The notes beneath the pieces are model-generated. The model ran no database searches. It was not told where the DNA came from and saw nothing but the letters and a program-made list of their open reading frames with translations. A program made the position numbers and the translations under genes. Below, piece by piece: positions 1 through 13,849 of a DNA stretch of 64,000 nt. The stretch covers positions 21,935-85,934 of the forward strand of contig CAUYLG010062990.1 in the NCBI GenBank assembly GCA_963573385.1, read 5' to 3'. The first letter of the stretch is position 1. Each line of letters starts with the position of its first letter. Origin of the DNA: Cacajao melanocephalus. Taxonomy: Eukaryota > Chordata > Mammalia > Primates > Pitheciidae.

Positions 1-196
1 TCCACTGGGAGAAAAGAGGAAAGGATTAATTTAGGGCAGATGAACAGTGTTATCTTTTCTATAGGAAGAAATAGATAATTTGTAATTTTGGTGTTGGCCA
101 AAATTCCAGTGTTGAACTTTTAAAGCATAATTTGATGAATATGTACCAATATCAAAATTCGCAAATGATATTGACATCATGTGCTACATACATTAA

Positions 197-1925
197 GCTA
201 CTTTTTAAAAATAACTTAGTTGAGATATAACTGACATACCGTACATTCCACTCATTTTAATATGTCCAATTCAATGGCTGCAGTATATTCAGAGTTTTGA
301 AACCATTAAATCAACTTTAGAACATTTCAGCACCAGGAAACTCCCATATCCCTTAGCCATCATCTTCTAATCCTCTTTCCCATCACCCAGAGCTGGCGAA
401 ATTGTTCTGAATATGTTATACAAATGGACTATTCAATATGTAACCTTCTTTAATATACCACAGTGTTTTCTACATTCATTCATGTTGTAGCATATATTGG
501 TATTTAATTCCTTTTTATTTCTTTTTATTTTTATGAATGTATCCCATTTTATATACCCATTCACGAATTGGCAGATATTTGACCTACTTCCACTTTTTGT
601 CTATTATGAAGAACATTGTTATGAACATTCAAATACAAGTCTTTGTATGGACATATGTGTTCAATTCACTTGGATGTATACTTAGGAGTGAAATCGCTGG
701 GTCATGTTGTAATTTTATGTAATTTCATGCTTAACCTTTTGAGGAATGGCCAGGTCATTTTCCAAAGAATTGTCCAATTTTACTTTCTCAACAGCAGTTT
801 GGGAGGATTTCAATATCTTCATATCCTGCCAATACTAGCTATTATCTATCTTTCTGATGATAGGCATCCTATGGTGCTTAAGAAGTGATAAACTCAATGT
901 GGTTTTACCTGATGACTAATGATGTTAACCAACTTTTTATGTGCATGTAGAGCATTTGTATATCTTCTTTGATGAAATGGCTATTAAGATCTTTTACTCA
1001 TTGTAATGAGTAATTTGTCGTTTATGATTGAATTGTAGAAGTTCTTGGTATATTCTAGATACAAGTCCATCATAAAATAGATAGGTTTTGCAAATATTTT
1101 CTCCTATATTGTAGCTTTTCTTTTCACTCTCTTGATGTTCTTTGAAGCACAAAGGTTTGAAATTATGATGAAGTCCAATTTATCTATTTTCTTTAGTTGC
1201 TGTGCTTTGGTGTCATATGTAAGACACCATTGTAAAATCAAGTGGTATAAAATCTAATCTCTACCATTATGCCAGTACAAAACCTGATTATGGCAGCTTT
1301 GTAGTAAGCTTAGAAATGAGAAAGTATGACTTCCAACTTAGTTCTTTTTCAAGATACGTGGCTATTCAGAGTGCCCTCAACTTTCATATGGATTATTAAA
1401 TTATCAATTTTTGCAAAGATTGAGTCTGTACATCAATTTAGAGAGTATTGCCAACTTAATATTATGTTTTTCAATCAATCAAGATGGATTTACTTCTAGT
1501 TTTATAGTCAGTAAGAGTGTAAGTTTTATACTTTTTGAGCTAAATTTAAATATTTTATTTTTTTCTGTGGTTTTAAATGAAAATTTTAAATTTTTTCTCC
1601 TATTTTCATTGCAAGCACATAGAAATAGGATTGCTTTCTGCCAGTTGATCTTGTCTTGTAGAACCTTGCTTAACTAGTTTATTAATTGTGAATTTTTTAG
1701 CAGAATTCTTAGGACTTTCTTGATACTATATAATGGAGTCTGTGGTAGAGACAATTTTACTACTTCCTTTACTACCTGGATGCCTTAAACGTTTTTCTTA
1801 TCTAACTATCCTGTCTAGAAACTGCAGTAAAATGTTAAATAGAAATAGAGCAAACATCCTTATTTTGTACCCAAACTTAAAGAAAAGTGTTCAGTTTTTC
1901 ACCATTAAGTATAATATCTGTTGGG

Positions 1926-1967
<42 letters not shown>

Positions 1968-2600
1968 GGGGTGTGTATGTGTGAATTCCTCTTATTAGAT
2001 TGAGAGAATTCCCTTTATTCCTAGTATTTTGAGCATTTTTAGCATGAATGGGTTTTGAATTTTATCAAATGCTTTTGCTGCACCTGCTGAGATGAACTTG
2101 GTTATTATATTCTTTGCTGTTGTTGTTAATACTATGAAATGCATAAATTGATTTCCACATTAAACTAACCTTACATTTTTGAGACAAATCCTGATTGGTA
2201 ATCATATATAATCCTTTTTATATTCTGATGAATTCAGTTAGCTAGAATTATTGATAATTTTTGGTCTATATTCATAAAAGATACTGGTCTGTAGATTTAT
2301 TTTCCTGAGATGGTTTTGTTTAGTTTTTAAATAAAGGTAGAATGAGTTGGAAAGAGTTCCTTTCCCTTTTGTACTTAGTGTAAGTTTGTGAAAAATCTTT
2401 ATTAGTTCTTTAAGTATACGGTAGAATTCAACACTGAAATAATCTGTACCTGGGAGTTTATTTCTGGGTGGCTTTTTACTTTCTAATTCAGTCTCTACTT
2501 GTTATAGAGTTTCAGATTTGCTCATTCTTCTTGAGTCAATGTCAATAGTTTGCGTCTTTCCAAGAATCGATTTCATTTCCTGTAAGTTATTTAATCTGAA
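197..2600 (-). mobile_element. L1M LINE, 3' end and ORF2, reverse orientation
   Basis: The plus strand reads as the complement of an old L1: first the 3' end, then ORF2 C-terminal to reverse-transcriptase sequence in the expected order. Recognisable stretches include the block around 480-700 (mobile-element 3' region), the block near 900-960 and the segments at 1270-1480 and 1860-2460. Every frame is broken, so no ORF2 protein survives. A TG repeat has expanded inside it at 1929-1964. Divergence fits an L1M subfamily; I do not assign one. Confidence 0.85.
1929..1964. repeat. (TG)n microsatellite, about 18 units
   Basis: Uninterrupted alternating TG inside the reverse L1 copy, followed by a short impure GT-rich stretch to about 1982. 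Long pure dinucleotide runs are usually length-polymorphic. Confidence 0.97.
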
Positions 2601-3183
2601 ATGGAGTTTATATCACACTGAGTTGGGAATAGGGAGGAATGGAGGAAGGAGGTGAGTCATGATTGAGATGCCACAAACTTTCACTCTTCTTGCTGAGTTT
2701 TTATAGTTTTCTTGTACCTTGTTTTCTCTTTTGCTGTATACTTTTAGGACATTATCTAGAGATTTTAAATAGTTGGGTTTTTTTTTTATATGATTTTCAC
2801 TAGTTATGCATGTTTCACTGAGTTGCAGGTCTGTGGAAACCCTGTGGCTGCCCTTCTGGAAGTGGGACTCCCATTATTCTACTTTTAGCATATGTCATAT
2901 CAGTCTCCAAATTTTAATAAATCTGTCTTAGATGCAATGCTCTTTTAGAGACTAAGTTTCTTTCCTTTGACGACTATTGCTGTTTATACTCCATTTAGCA
3001 GTGTTTACTCAGTCCTACCATTGGCAGTCGTTTTTCAGGGTGGTCCACTAGCCCTAAATTGACACAGACAACCCAGAAATCATTAATCTTTTGCCTGAAG
3101 ATATCTTGGATCTTCTTGCTTTTTCTACACTAAGAATCATCATTTTCTACTCTTCAGAGTATTTTTGTTTTTACTCGTGACAG
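2600..3183. other. Unassigned sequence between L1 and MaLR LTR
   Basis: About 580 bases with no coding capacity. The first part may be further L1-derived sequence, but I cannot match it with confidence. Confidence 0.4.
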
Positions 3184-3597
3184 TGTATTAGTGTACTTGG
3201 GCTGGCATAGCAAAGTACCATAGATTAGGTGTCTTAAACAATGAAAGTTTATTTTCACACAATTCTGGAGGCAAGAAGTCCCAGGTCAAAGTTCTAGCTA
3301 ACTGATTATATTTCTCATGAAGGCTTTCTTTCTGGCTTTTAGAAGTGCCTTCTTGCTATGTTTTCACGTGACCTTTCTTCAGTGTATGTCCATGGGTAGA
3401 GGCAGAGTGAGAGTGAGCTCTCTGGTTTCTCATCTTAAAACAATACTAATCCTCTCAGGTCAAGACGCCACCCGTACAAGCTTATTTAGCCTCAGTTACT
3501 TCTTTAAATGCTCCATCTCCAAATACAGCCAGCCATGCTGGGGGTTAGGGTTTCAACATATGAATTTTGGAAGCACTCAATATTTAGTCCATAACAA
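3184..3597 (-). mobile_element. MaLR LTR, MLT1A-like, reverse orientation
   Basis: Both ends are recognisable. The left end is the complement of the MLT1 3' end (the TAATACA-type terminus) and the right end the complement of its 5' start (the TGTTATGGACT-type terminus). Internal blocks such as 3196-3245 and 3535-3575 match the family order, so the copy is close to full length. An 95-codon plus-strand ORF at 3317-3604 lies entirely in LTR sequence and is not a gene. Confidence 0.8.
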
Positions 3598-3599
3598 AA

Positions 3600-6284
3600 T
3601 ATAATCAGTTTGAGCCACAATTTCTAGGATTTAATATTTATATTTTTTACAAAAAAAATTATGACAGGCACCTCTAGTCCTAATTTAGCTCTTCGTTTTA
3701 GTATAACTCTCATTTTACCATGTATTTTTTTTATACTGACTTAAGATCTTCTCAGTTCATATCATTATTTTCCAATTGTTCCTTCTAGCATCCCCTCCTT
3801 TGAATCTCCCTAATGGCTGTAGAATTTCAAATACCATATTAGACCACTGGTAGGAAAATACCATATAAGACCAACTAATATTTAGGAGAAAACCATTCAG
3901 TTGCTTACTATTATTGTCTATTTTCCATGAAGCCTCATTGATATGATATATCTGTTCATTTATTTGGGTCAATAGGCCAAGTGTTCAGCTTGTTTTTGCA
4001 CAGTAATAAGCTCATATTTGTCTCTTAGCCTGATTTTTTCTTCTTTCCCTGTAAAGGAAATGCACCACCACTAAATCTTGAATCATCTGACAATTTATGA
4101 ACACATCACTAAGAAAGATACGCAATTTACCTTTTCATTCAACCAAATTTCTTGCTTCAGAAACTAAACTTCTTAGCCAACTATTTCCTCAGATTATGTA
4201 GTTCCTACATGAAAATAATGCCAATGGGTCTGCAAGCATATTTTAGTTCCCACTTCTGAAATAAACATTGAGAAAAAAATTGCTTTATATGTTGAAATTC
4301 CTCATTATTCTATAATTTAGCGATGGCTTCACAGAACTCTCATTTTCCAAATCCTTCTCCAAAAAATCAGCTTTTACTTGATCAAACATTTCCTCCCTTC
4401 CTTTCCTCCTCACTCTCAAGAGTAAATTCTCTGTGTCAAAAATTTCCAATGACATTATTAGTTCCATGTAACTGAAACAGAATTATGTATAACCCTTATT
4501 ACCATCTACTATTAAAACAATTACAGTTGTGTCAATGGAGATCTCTGCCTTCCACCCAATGTCAGAATATAATCAAACAAAGGGGACAAAATATATCTTC
4601 AAAATGTATCTTTAATAATAAATATTAAATCAAATTTTTTTGAACTTATACCTACAGATTTTTCAAGCTTATCCAAGGGTCCTCGGAGCCCTGAATTGCC
4701 ATTTTCTCACTACCACTATTAATTATTTCATTCTTCCTATCTTTAATAATAAGAGCAACTCTTCAGGAAAATCACCCATACACATATAGAGGACAAAGTG
4801 AGCATCCCTTCTGAGTTCTCACAAAAAGCATCATGTAAACCTGTGTTAAAATATTAAAGGATACTGATTTTATTAATTACCCTATCATTAAGGGAGAATG
4901 TGTTTTAGAACAATATCTAAACTGTTTCCCTAAAAGGAAATGCAAACTGATCTTTATAAGCCCATTATTAAGATTATACTTCAAAGGTGATTTCCAGGGA
5001 AGAAACCAAACACTGGAAAAGACTAGGGATTCATTTAACCGGGAAATAGGTATTCACCTGTAGTTGGTTAAAGGTACAGAGTACGGGTTTCAAATAAAGT
5101 TGTTTACCAAAACCTGTAATTTCTTTTTATTTTTGGTTTTAGATCTCTTTCTTTCGGTTTTGGTAAATAAGCCAGTTTTTACATAATTTGCAGTCTTGGT
5201 TAGTTTTTGCACCATAAATTCATAAATTCGGTTTTCAATCTTCAACATCCAAAATCAAAAAGTTATTAAGCTGCTTCAAAGACAACATTTGGGGGCAGTA
5301 GAGTTCCATCACGCTTTCTCCCCACTGCCCTCACTTGATATAATTGGCTCCAATTCTACAAAAACTGGCAAGTTATTGCATGTATGCCTAAGACCTTGTT
5401 TTAAGAAGTAATTCTCCTTGAGATCCTGTAGTAACTTAAAAATAACTTAAGCTCTCAGAATTTTGGATATTTTATTGATAATGTGACATTTAATCTAGTA
5501 TCTTTGTACCTAAGATACAAATGGACATTTTAAGCAAGAGTTACAAAAAGAAGGACAAAATGGCCTTTCGATTTTCAAGAACGAAATTCCGAACCTCAGT
5601 CAGGAGTCCAGACTCAGTTTTTTTGGGTAACTATTTCAGGCAACTTGTTGCTCATCTGTACTTCTGTGTTCTTGTCAGGGACACGTTAGTCCACCCTGAT
5701 AGGCCTCCACAGCTTTAAATCTGGAAAGCTGACTCTGGAGTTTTTGTTCCTCTCCTCTCAGGACTATATGAATGGTGTTGCAGATGTTACACTCCCTCTC
5801 TCCACCTTCCCAGTTCCCACAGCCAGCTTTGAGGATTAGGGAATATTTTTGCATCTCAAGTAATGTCCTTAATGAAGTCACCAAAGGTTCTTCCACAGCT
5901 GTCTCTGGCGGTCAATGAATGCTGACTTGTTCAGCATTTACATAATTAAGGGGGATCATTCAGGTGGATACTTGGAAAACACCTACAATCTGATTCAAGG
6001 TGACCTCTGCTCTTCCTAAAAGACAAAAGTTCCTGGCAACAGGGAGCAACAATTTTATTACCATTATCATCTAGCCATCCAAGGTACTCTGATATAGATT
6101 TTCTAGGAGAGTCAGCAAGTAGCCTGAATTAATTCAACATATAATTGTTGTACTAGACATATTAGTAATATAAAATGAATATATCAAATTTTAATTTTAG
6201 AAGCACGTCTCTGAAGAGCGTATTGAGAATGAGTAGAAGAAAAAGAAGGGAGGTAATTAGAAGGTCTTTGCAGGTATACAGGTG
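3600..6284. other. 2.7 kb without recognised genes or repeats
   Basis: AT-rich non-coding sequence. The only local structure I note is a 12-bp inverted repeat, TTTACCAAAACC at 5103-5114 against GGTTTTGGTAAA at 5156-5167, with a 41-base loop. ORFs here are at most about 73 codons and resemble nothing I know. Confidence 0.5.
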
Positions 6285-6657
6285 TCTTAGTTTGTGCACT
6301 GCTCCCATAACAGAATATCTCAGACTGAGTAATTTATAATGAACAGAAATGTATTGGCTAACAGATCTGGAGGCTGGGAAGTCTACTATCAAGGCACTGA
6401 CAGGTTTGGTGATTCTGATTCCAAGATGTTGCCTTGAACATTGTGTTGTTCCAAGGAGAAGAATGATTCATTATCACATGCCAAAAGACAGACTGACAAA
6501 GAGGGGAAAAAAAGGCCAAACTTGCCCTTTTGTAACGGCATTAATCCCATCCATGAAGGTTTGTCCCTATCATCTAACCAACTCCCAACTCCTAACATTG
6601 CCATAAAAGAAACCAAATTTCTGCATGAGTTTTGGGAGGGACAACTACTGAAATCAT
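6285..6657 (-). mobile_element. MaLR LTR (MST/MLT1 type), reverse orientation
   Basis: Starts with the complement of a MaLR LTR 3' end (the block at 6288-6420, from the TTAGTTTG motif onward) and ends with the complement of the 5' end (GTTTTGGGAGGGACA near 6631-6645, then AAATCATA). The middle is diverged and shortened. The 121-codon minus-strand ORF across 6389-6754 overlaps this LTR and is not supported as a gene. Confidence 0.7.
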
Positions 6658-6929
6658 AGAACCAAGTTAAAAAAAAATGACAAGAGCCTAGATTAGAGAA
6701 ATGATGGTGTAAGAATACATGGTTTGGAAGCATTTTGGAAAATAGAAACAACACAATGAATACATTAATATGACGGTTGTGGGAAAGGGATATATAACCT
6801 ATGTAACCACAGTAAGGTGGGTAATGCTGCTATTATCTTGGATATATAATGTAGGAGAAGGAATAAATTTGGTAAGAGAATATACACACTGTACTTCAAA
6901 GAAGCTGAATTTTATATATCTAATGGAGC

Positions 6930-7325
6930 ATTTAAAATAAATGTTAAGATTTTAGGCATACAGAATTAAGTATTGCCAGCAGATTAATTGAAGTTCAATC
7001 CAGGAGAATTTTAAGAATTTCAAAGACAGATTACAGAGAGGATACAAGGGTCAAGCACAGACCTCTGGGGTAACATCAGCCTTCACAGGGAAGAGAGATG
7101 AAGGCATATCCACAGAGATATTAGAAAATGAACTTAAGCAGATTGGAGTCATCAAACAGAGGAAAGGAGAGTTTTTAAAAAAGTGATCAAATACTATTTC
7201 GAAGTCGAGAAAGAAAAAGAATAAAAGTGATAACTATTGTTGAAAATCAGGACTATGCTGTGAGTAGTTTTATTAGATTTGAGGGTGGCAACAATGAAAA
7301 CTGTTTACATAATTAAAGAGCAGAA
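6930..7325 (-). mobile_element. L2 LINE ORF2 fragment, reverse orientation
   Basis: The plus strand follows the complement of the L2 reverse-transcriptase region. Anchors are the CCTCTGGGGTAACA block near 7051 and the blocks at 7168-7225 and 7280-7310. It is highly diverged with no open frame, as expected for this ancient family. The edges are approximate. Confidence 0.55.
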
Positions 7326-8106
7326 GTTTCTTTTTTATGATCATTCTTAAATCTGAAGCTTTCAAAGTTTGCTTTTAGAAAAGGAATGACTTTTGAACAA
7401 TGAAAAAATTATGAAAATATAAACAATCTAAATCAATAAAACTACAAAGAAAACATACTCAAGACCAAAAAAAAGTTTAAGCTAACATGAATTTTTCAGG
7501 TATAAAGAGTAAACTAAAGTACTGAAATCAATCATTCTGAACATTTTGAAAGTGCATTAGGGATCTACATTTGGCTGTTGTAGCCATTATAACCCTCAAC
7601 TTATGAAATTTTGCCAGCAAAAATACTTGATGTATTTAAAATGATAGTCACAGACAATCACCTCTGATTTCTTTTCTTTAGCTACAATTTTAGGAGTGTG
7701 AAACATTTCTCAAAGAACATTTTCTTTTATTCATGACACTTTAAAAGGAATTTATTTTCCTGTGATTATAATTATATGAGAGATCACTCAAGCATTTTCT
7801 ATGAACAAAATTCTGAAGCTGATATACATAATGTCACCATACTAATGTGCATGATGTTAGAATGATCTTCGAGTCCCTTTACATTGATCATATTTATCAG
7901 TTGGATCCTAAATATTTACTTAAAAGTTAAATAAAATAATATATAAATTTAACAAGGAAGAATAGGAATTAATCAAATACACACATTCACTCAATCTCGT
8001 GTAACCTTTGACAATTGAGGACAGTCATTGACCTGTATCCTAGAGGAAAAGAAAACATTAATTTGTACCTGTGTTATCAGAAAAGAGGTGTTACAGAGAC
8101 TTTAAG

Positions 8107-8426
8107 AAGGAGGGTGGGGACTCCATGTTTGGGTCCCCCTCCACAAACACTCTTGTGGAAGCTGTTTTTCTCTCTCCTGGATTTCCCCTCTGGAGTCCCC
8201 TTCCACATGCTCTCATGGAAACATGTCTTCTCCTCCTAAACTGCATCTCTCGCTATTCCCTTCCATTCAGCGTGGAAGCTGCTTTCTTCTCCTGGATTCC
8301 ATCTTTCTTGGATTCTCTCACTTAGCATGAGAGTTAGCTGTTTCTTTCGCTCTCCTTCTCCCATTTCTCTCTCTCTTTAAATAAATCACTTTCTACCAAA
8401 AAAAAAAAAAAAAAAAAAGGAGGGTG
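8107..8426 (+). mobile_element. Poly(A)-tailed retrocopy of unidentified transcript with four 60-bp units
   Basis: A 10-bp direct repeat, AAGGAGGGTG, flanks the insert (8107-8116 and 8417-8426). The insert ends in AATAAA (8380-8385), twelve bases, then 21 A's (8398-8418). These are the marks of L1-machinery retroposition. The body is a pyrimidine-rich tandem array of about four diverged 60-bp units starting near 8141, 8203, 8263 and 8319. Each unit carries a CCA...TGGAAGCTG...CTCCTGG-like core. It could be a retroposed LTR-type transcript; I do not recognise the family. Confidence 0.7.
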
Positions 8427-9818
<1,392 letters not shown>

Positions 9819-9819
9819 C

Positions 9820-12100
9820 TATTTATTTGTTAAGGAACATCAGAGGAAACAATTATTTTTGCACCAGGAGAGGGGAATGATTACAATATCTAAGATTACT
9901 TTTGATCTTGCAATAATCTGTTTAAAGTTAACATGAAAGTTGGAGCACATAGTAGGTTGTCTTAAGGAATATTTAAATGTTAACATTTGAATCTTCAACT
10001 ATGTGGATTATTTATAGATGGATTATTTAACCATTTGTTGAGTATTGAGTGATTTTTGTTTGGTCCTGATTAGGAAATAAAAAATGTTGAAAAATAAGTT
10101 GTTGGAAAATCAATTTTAAACCAGAAACATCCTTTGTTGAGTCAAGGCTTTGGCTTCGTAAAATGTGACACTATCATGTTAAACTATTGCCTGCTGTCTG
10201 TCATAATCAAATGCTTGAATTGGATGTTAAACCGCCTACCTTTCTATAGGAGTTAGATTTTTAGACATTTATTTTGAACCTGTATAGTAAGTGGTGTTTA
10301 TGTGCCATGTCAGATGTGTGTGGATGAAAGGAATAAGAGGGGAAATCTAACAGAGTCATTAAGGACTGTTTCACACTTCACACTTTGACTTTATGATCCA
10401 AAATCATCTTACATGACATGAAAGTTTGGGAAACAAAATCTAGGCATCAGTGGATTTTTTCCCCCAAAATGTAGTTTAGCAGTGAAAACAGAAATGACCA
10501 GAAAATATTCTGCTACTGTGTTTTGCTAAATTACTAGGGCATGACCTAATAAGTCTTATGGAAGTGAACCTCTTTTACAGTATCTGGAAACTCAGCTTCT
10601 GACAATTGATGACACAAGTGAACTAAGAAAGCAGACAATAGGGTGATGTTTTGTGGCTGGGTCACTCACTGCCACATAATGATCCCTCACTGACAATTCT
10701 CATTGGTAGAATACAGAGAGTTCTCAGTACAAGGCAAAAGTTCAATTGTTAAAATGTTCACTTTTAATGAATTGGTATGGTATACTGCTGGAAGGCAATA
10801 TATATTCATTGGTGCAAAGTATACAGCATTTGAGAAGTATGGGGAACATAAGAACTATTAGGACAATGGATTTGGGTAGCTATTTTTAAGCACTCTTGAT
10901 GCTCTGGACAAAGAAAAAATGCTGAGAGCAATTAATTGGCAAGTAAATTTAAGTTCAACATCAAGAGAATTTACTTGGTTGCATATAGACAGATTCTTAT
11001 CCCTACCAAGGGAGAACAGAGAAAACTGAGGTCCTGAGCCTAGAATAAACTATCAGATTGGCTGAGCTCCCAAGGAGGTAAGTCTCATATGGCAGGTAAG
11101 TCTGGTGTACTAAAGTCAGGCTCCTGGTTGGGAATGAATGGGAACTTGACCTATGAAAGGAAAAATTTGGGTTAATGCACTGAAAAGACTTGAAAGTCTA
11201 TATTCTTCATGACCTTCTGAGCCTGCAAAAAAGGACCAAAATTCCCTATTAAATGCCATCTCTACATTTTGGTTGAGTGGGTTGCAGAGACCTCTCCCTA
11301 AGACAACATGTGAGCCCATCAGAGGAGACCTCAATTCTATTCCTTGCCTGAATCCCAATAAATGGAGTTAAGTTACGACACGTTCTATCTAAATATAAGG
11401 AGAATCTGTTAAGAAATGAAAGAAACTATAACCCAAAACGTTAGCATGACTCACCTAGTGCATAGGATCAGAAGCTGGAAGAGAATGTAGGGGATATAAT
11501 TTCAAGTGTGCTTGATCAAGGGGTCATGAATAGGTGGTGGGATGAATTAGGGATTATCAATTTGTAACTATCTTCTAGAATACAAGATTTAATTTTCTGA
11601 AAGAACCCTAGAAGATCAAGTAAACATGCTAGTAGGGTGGCTTTTAAAGCATGAGAAAAAAAAAATGGCCTGGTAACTCACAACCTTTCTGGTTCAATTA
11701 TTAGTTTTGGCAGGTTATCTTACAGATTACCTTGAATTTTCTACATCTGTGTTGCCTGTGAGAAAAAATGTTATCTTTTGATAGTCAATATATATTGCAT
11801 GATCCACCAAGTTCATCACCATCTATTCAAGACTACATTTTCTTCATTGTCACTCTGTTTATCTTGTCCCCTTTCTTTAAGTTGAGGATTTCTTTATGCC
11901 CTTATTTTTCTGTCTCATCTACTGCCTACCTTAGCTTTATTTTTTCTGCTTCTCTTATCAAAGGCTACATCATATCATGTGGCTTGGAACACTTCCCCTC
12001 CTGCATGGAAGTTACTCCCTCAAGCCTTCTGAGTATTCAATTACTGTTTCTGAAATGCATATTTTTCCTTGGCTTTAGGTATATTTAACTCTCTGTACTT
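9820..12100. other. 2.3 kb without recognised genes or repeats
   Basis: No convincing coding or RNA gene. A 106-codon plus-strand ORF at 11768-12088 is pyrimidine-rich and hydrophobic with no recognisable family. It runs directly into L2-derived DNA, so I treat it as chance. Confidence 0.4.
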
Positions 12101-12119
12101 TGAAACAAAAAGAAAAGAC

Positions 12120-13845
12120 TTCAAACAAATGTTTTCTACCATCCTCTTATCCCTCAAGTAACTACCTCATTTTATTTCTTTTTTAAGTGAAACTTCTAAA
12201 AAATATCCAAAGTATTGGCTTTACTTCTCCACTTCTCACTCAGTCTGAAACTACTATAATGATAATTTCAAACCCTATCACTCACCAAGATTGTTCACTC
12301 CAGGTCAGCAATAAACCTTCATGTAACTAAATTCAATGGATATGCTTTATTCCTGATCTTGATACTGTCTCAAATATGAAACTCTCTGTTCCTTGGTTTA
12401 TATATCAAAGTCATCTCCCACTTTTTCTCTTTCCTTTTTAACTAATCATTTGTGCTCTGGTTACAGGTGTAGTTTTCTCTATCCAAGTATAAAATAGTTG
12501 AGTTTCTCAGTATACGTCCTGTGTTCTACCCTTTGCTCACGTTGTAGTATCCCTGGGAAATGTTCATATATAAATGGAAATTAGCACTTACCTAAAGATA
12601 TCGAGATTTTTATTCCCCACATCTATCTCTTTGCTGAGCTTGAGGCTTATATTTAATTATCTACTTGAATTCTTCTAGATCTTCAGAAGACAACTAAAAT
12701 TTGACATATCAAAACTGTTCTTTTACTCCACTTACGTGATTAGGTTCTTTTCATTGCTTTTTATAGAAATCAATGGTACTATCACTCATCGAATGATGCA
12801 TATAAGTTATGCAAAGATAGACGTCATTCTGGACTCCTGCTTCAACCATAATCACTGTGCTATATGCAACACTTTGGTAGATTGAATAATGGATCAAATT
12901 CTACATTCACCTGTAATACGATTATATATCAACACCATTTCCCATGTTAGTGTTTTGTTCATACTTGCCAACACCCTGTATGTAGTTTAGCTTGTCCTTT
13001 TGAACTTTGCTGAACCACCTTAAAAACAGCATGTCTGAAGCAGCAGCACACTCTATCCTAAGCCTCAGAGTGAAGGCACATAGAGCAACCCTAAACCCAA
13101 TCAGTAGCAGCCTAGAGTCCAGTAAAGTTCAGGCAAGTCCAGTCTAAACCACATAAATGACAGATAATTTCTAGACCTATGAGCATGAAAACACATGTTT
13201 GTTGTTGTAAGCCAGAAGGATTTTCAAATCTTTTGATATGCCACAGAACCTGATGATTAAAATAACCGGTATTATATATTTCACTTCCTACATCTCTTTA
13301 ATTGACTTACTTTTCTTCATCTCTTCCTTCCATCCTAGTCAAAGCTATTTTTCCCTCTTATCTAAGTACTACAATAATTGCCTAATGACTACCTTTATCT
13401 ATTCTTTTCTCTTTATGTCTTGTCTCATCATGACTTCCAGAGTTATCCTTTAGATATATGACTTTGATCAAAATACTTTCATTTGCCTCCAATAATCCTT
13501 GATACTTACATTCGTAATTGCCATTCTTTGCTTTCAATAAAATAGACAATACTTCAAAAGCCTTTTATAATTGGGCTTGTCTCATTGATGCTCCCTGATA
13601 CCCTCTGCTTCAATTTAGCTGTCTATTTTCCTCACCTTGTGGTATGTGCCTGGCACTGGAACTGTACCCACGTTTCTTCTGACTGGCACACACATCCAGT
13701 TTCTGCTTTTTTAGTTAACCCTCTGTTGCTGTTCAGCTCTCAGATGTACTAATCCCTTTCTTTAAAAATCCTTCACTTACTTTTTGACTTGTCAAATCTC
13801 TATCACACCTACTCATTACACTGGTTTTTCTACAACTGCCTCTAG
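12120..13845 (+). mobile_element. L2 LINE, reverse-transcriptase region to 3' part, split by an LTR
   Basis: Two collinear pieces (about 12120-12868 and 13236-13845) follow L2 ORF2 and 3' sequence in sense orientation. Anchors are the blocks at 12494-12730 and 12785-12860 before the break. After it come 13340-13400, 13480-13590 and a degraded 3' part to about 13845. The order is kept across the 370-bp interruption, showing that the LTR inserted into an existing L2. Frames are heavily broken. This is unusually long for such an ancient family. Confidence 0.7.
12870..13232 (+). mobile_element. MaLR-like (MLT1-type) LTR inserted in L2
   Basis: Begins with TTGGTAGATTGAATAATGG, like the MLT1 5' start. 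Its last third has the MaLR-type 3' sequence, including TTGTTGTTGTAAGCCA near 13198-13213. The middle is strongly diverged. It interrupts the L2 copy cleanly. Confidence 0.5.
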
Positions 13846-13849
13846 AAGC

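Noticed and set aside
5103..5167. 12-bp inverted repeat with 41-base loop as a possible RNA hairpin or transposon terminus
   Set aside because: Too short and isolated, with no TSD or terminal motif; plausible by chance in 64 kb.
6389..6754. 121-codon minus-strand ORF
   Set aside because: It largely overlaps a reverse MaLR LTR and resembles no protein.
11768..12088. 106-codon hydrophobic plus-strand ORF as a possible membrane protein
   Set aside because: Hydrophobicity follows from pyrimidine-rich DNA next to L2. No start context, homology or conservation evidence.
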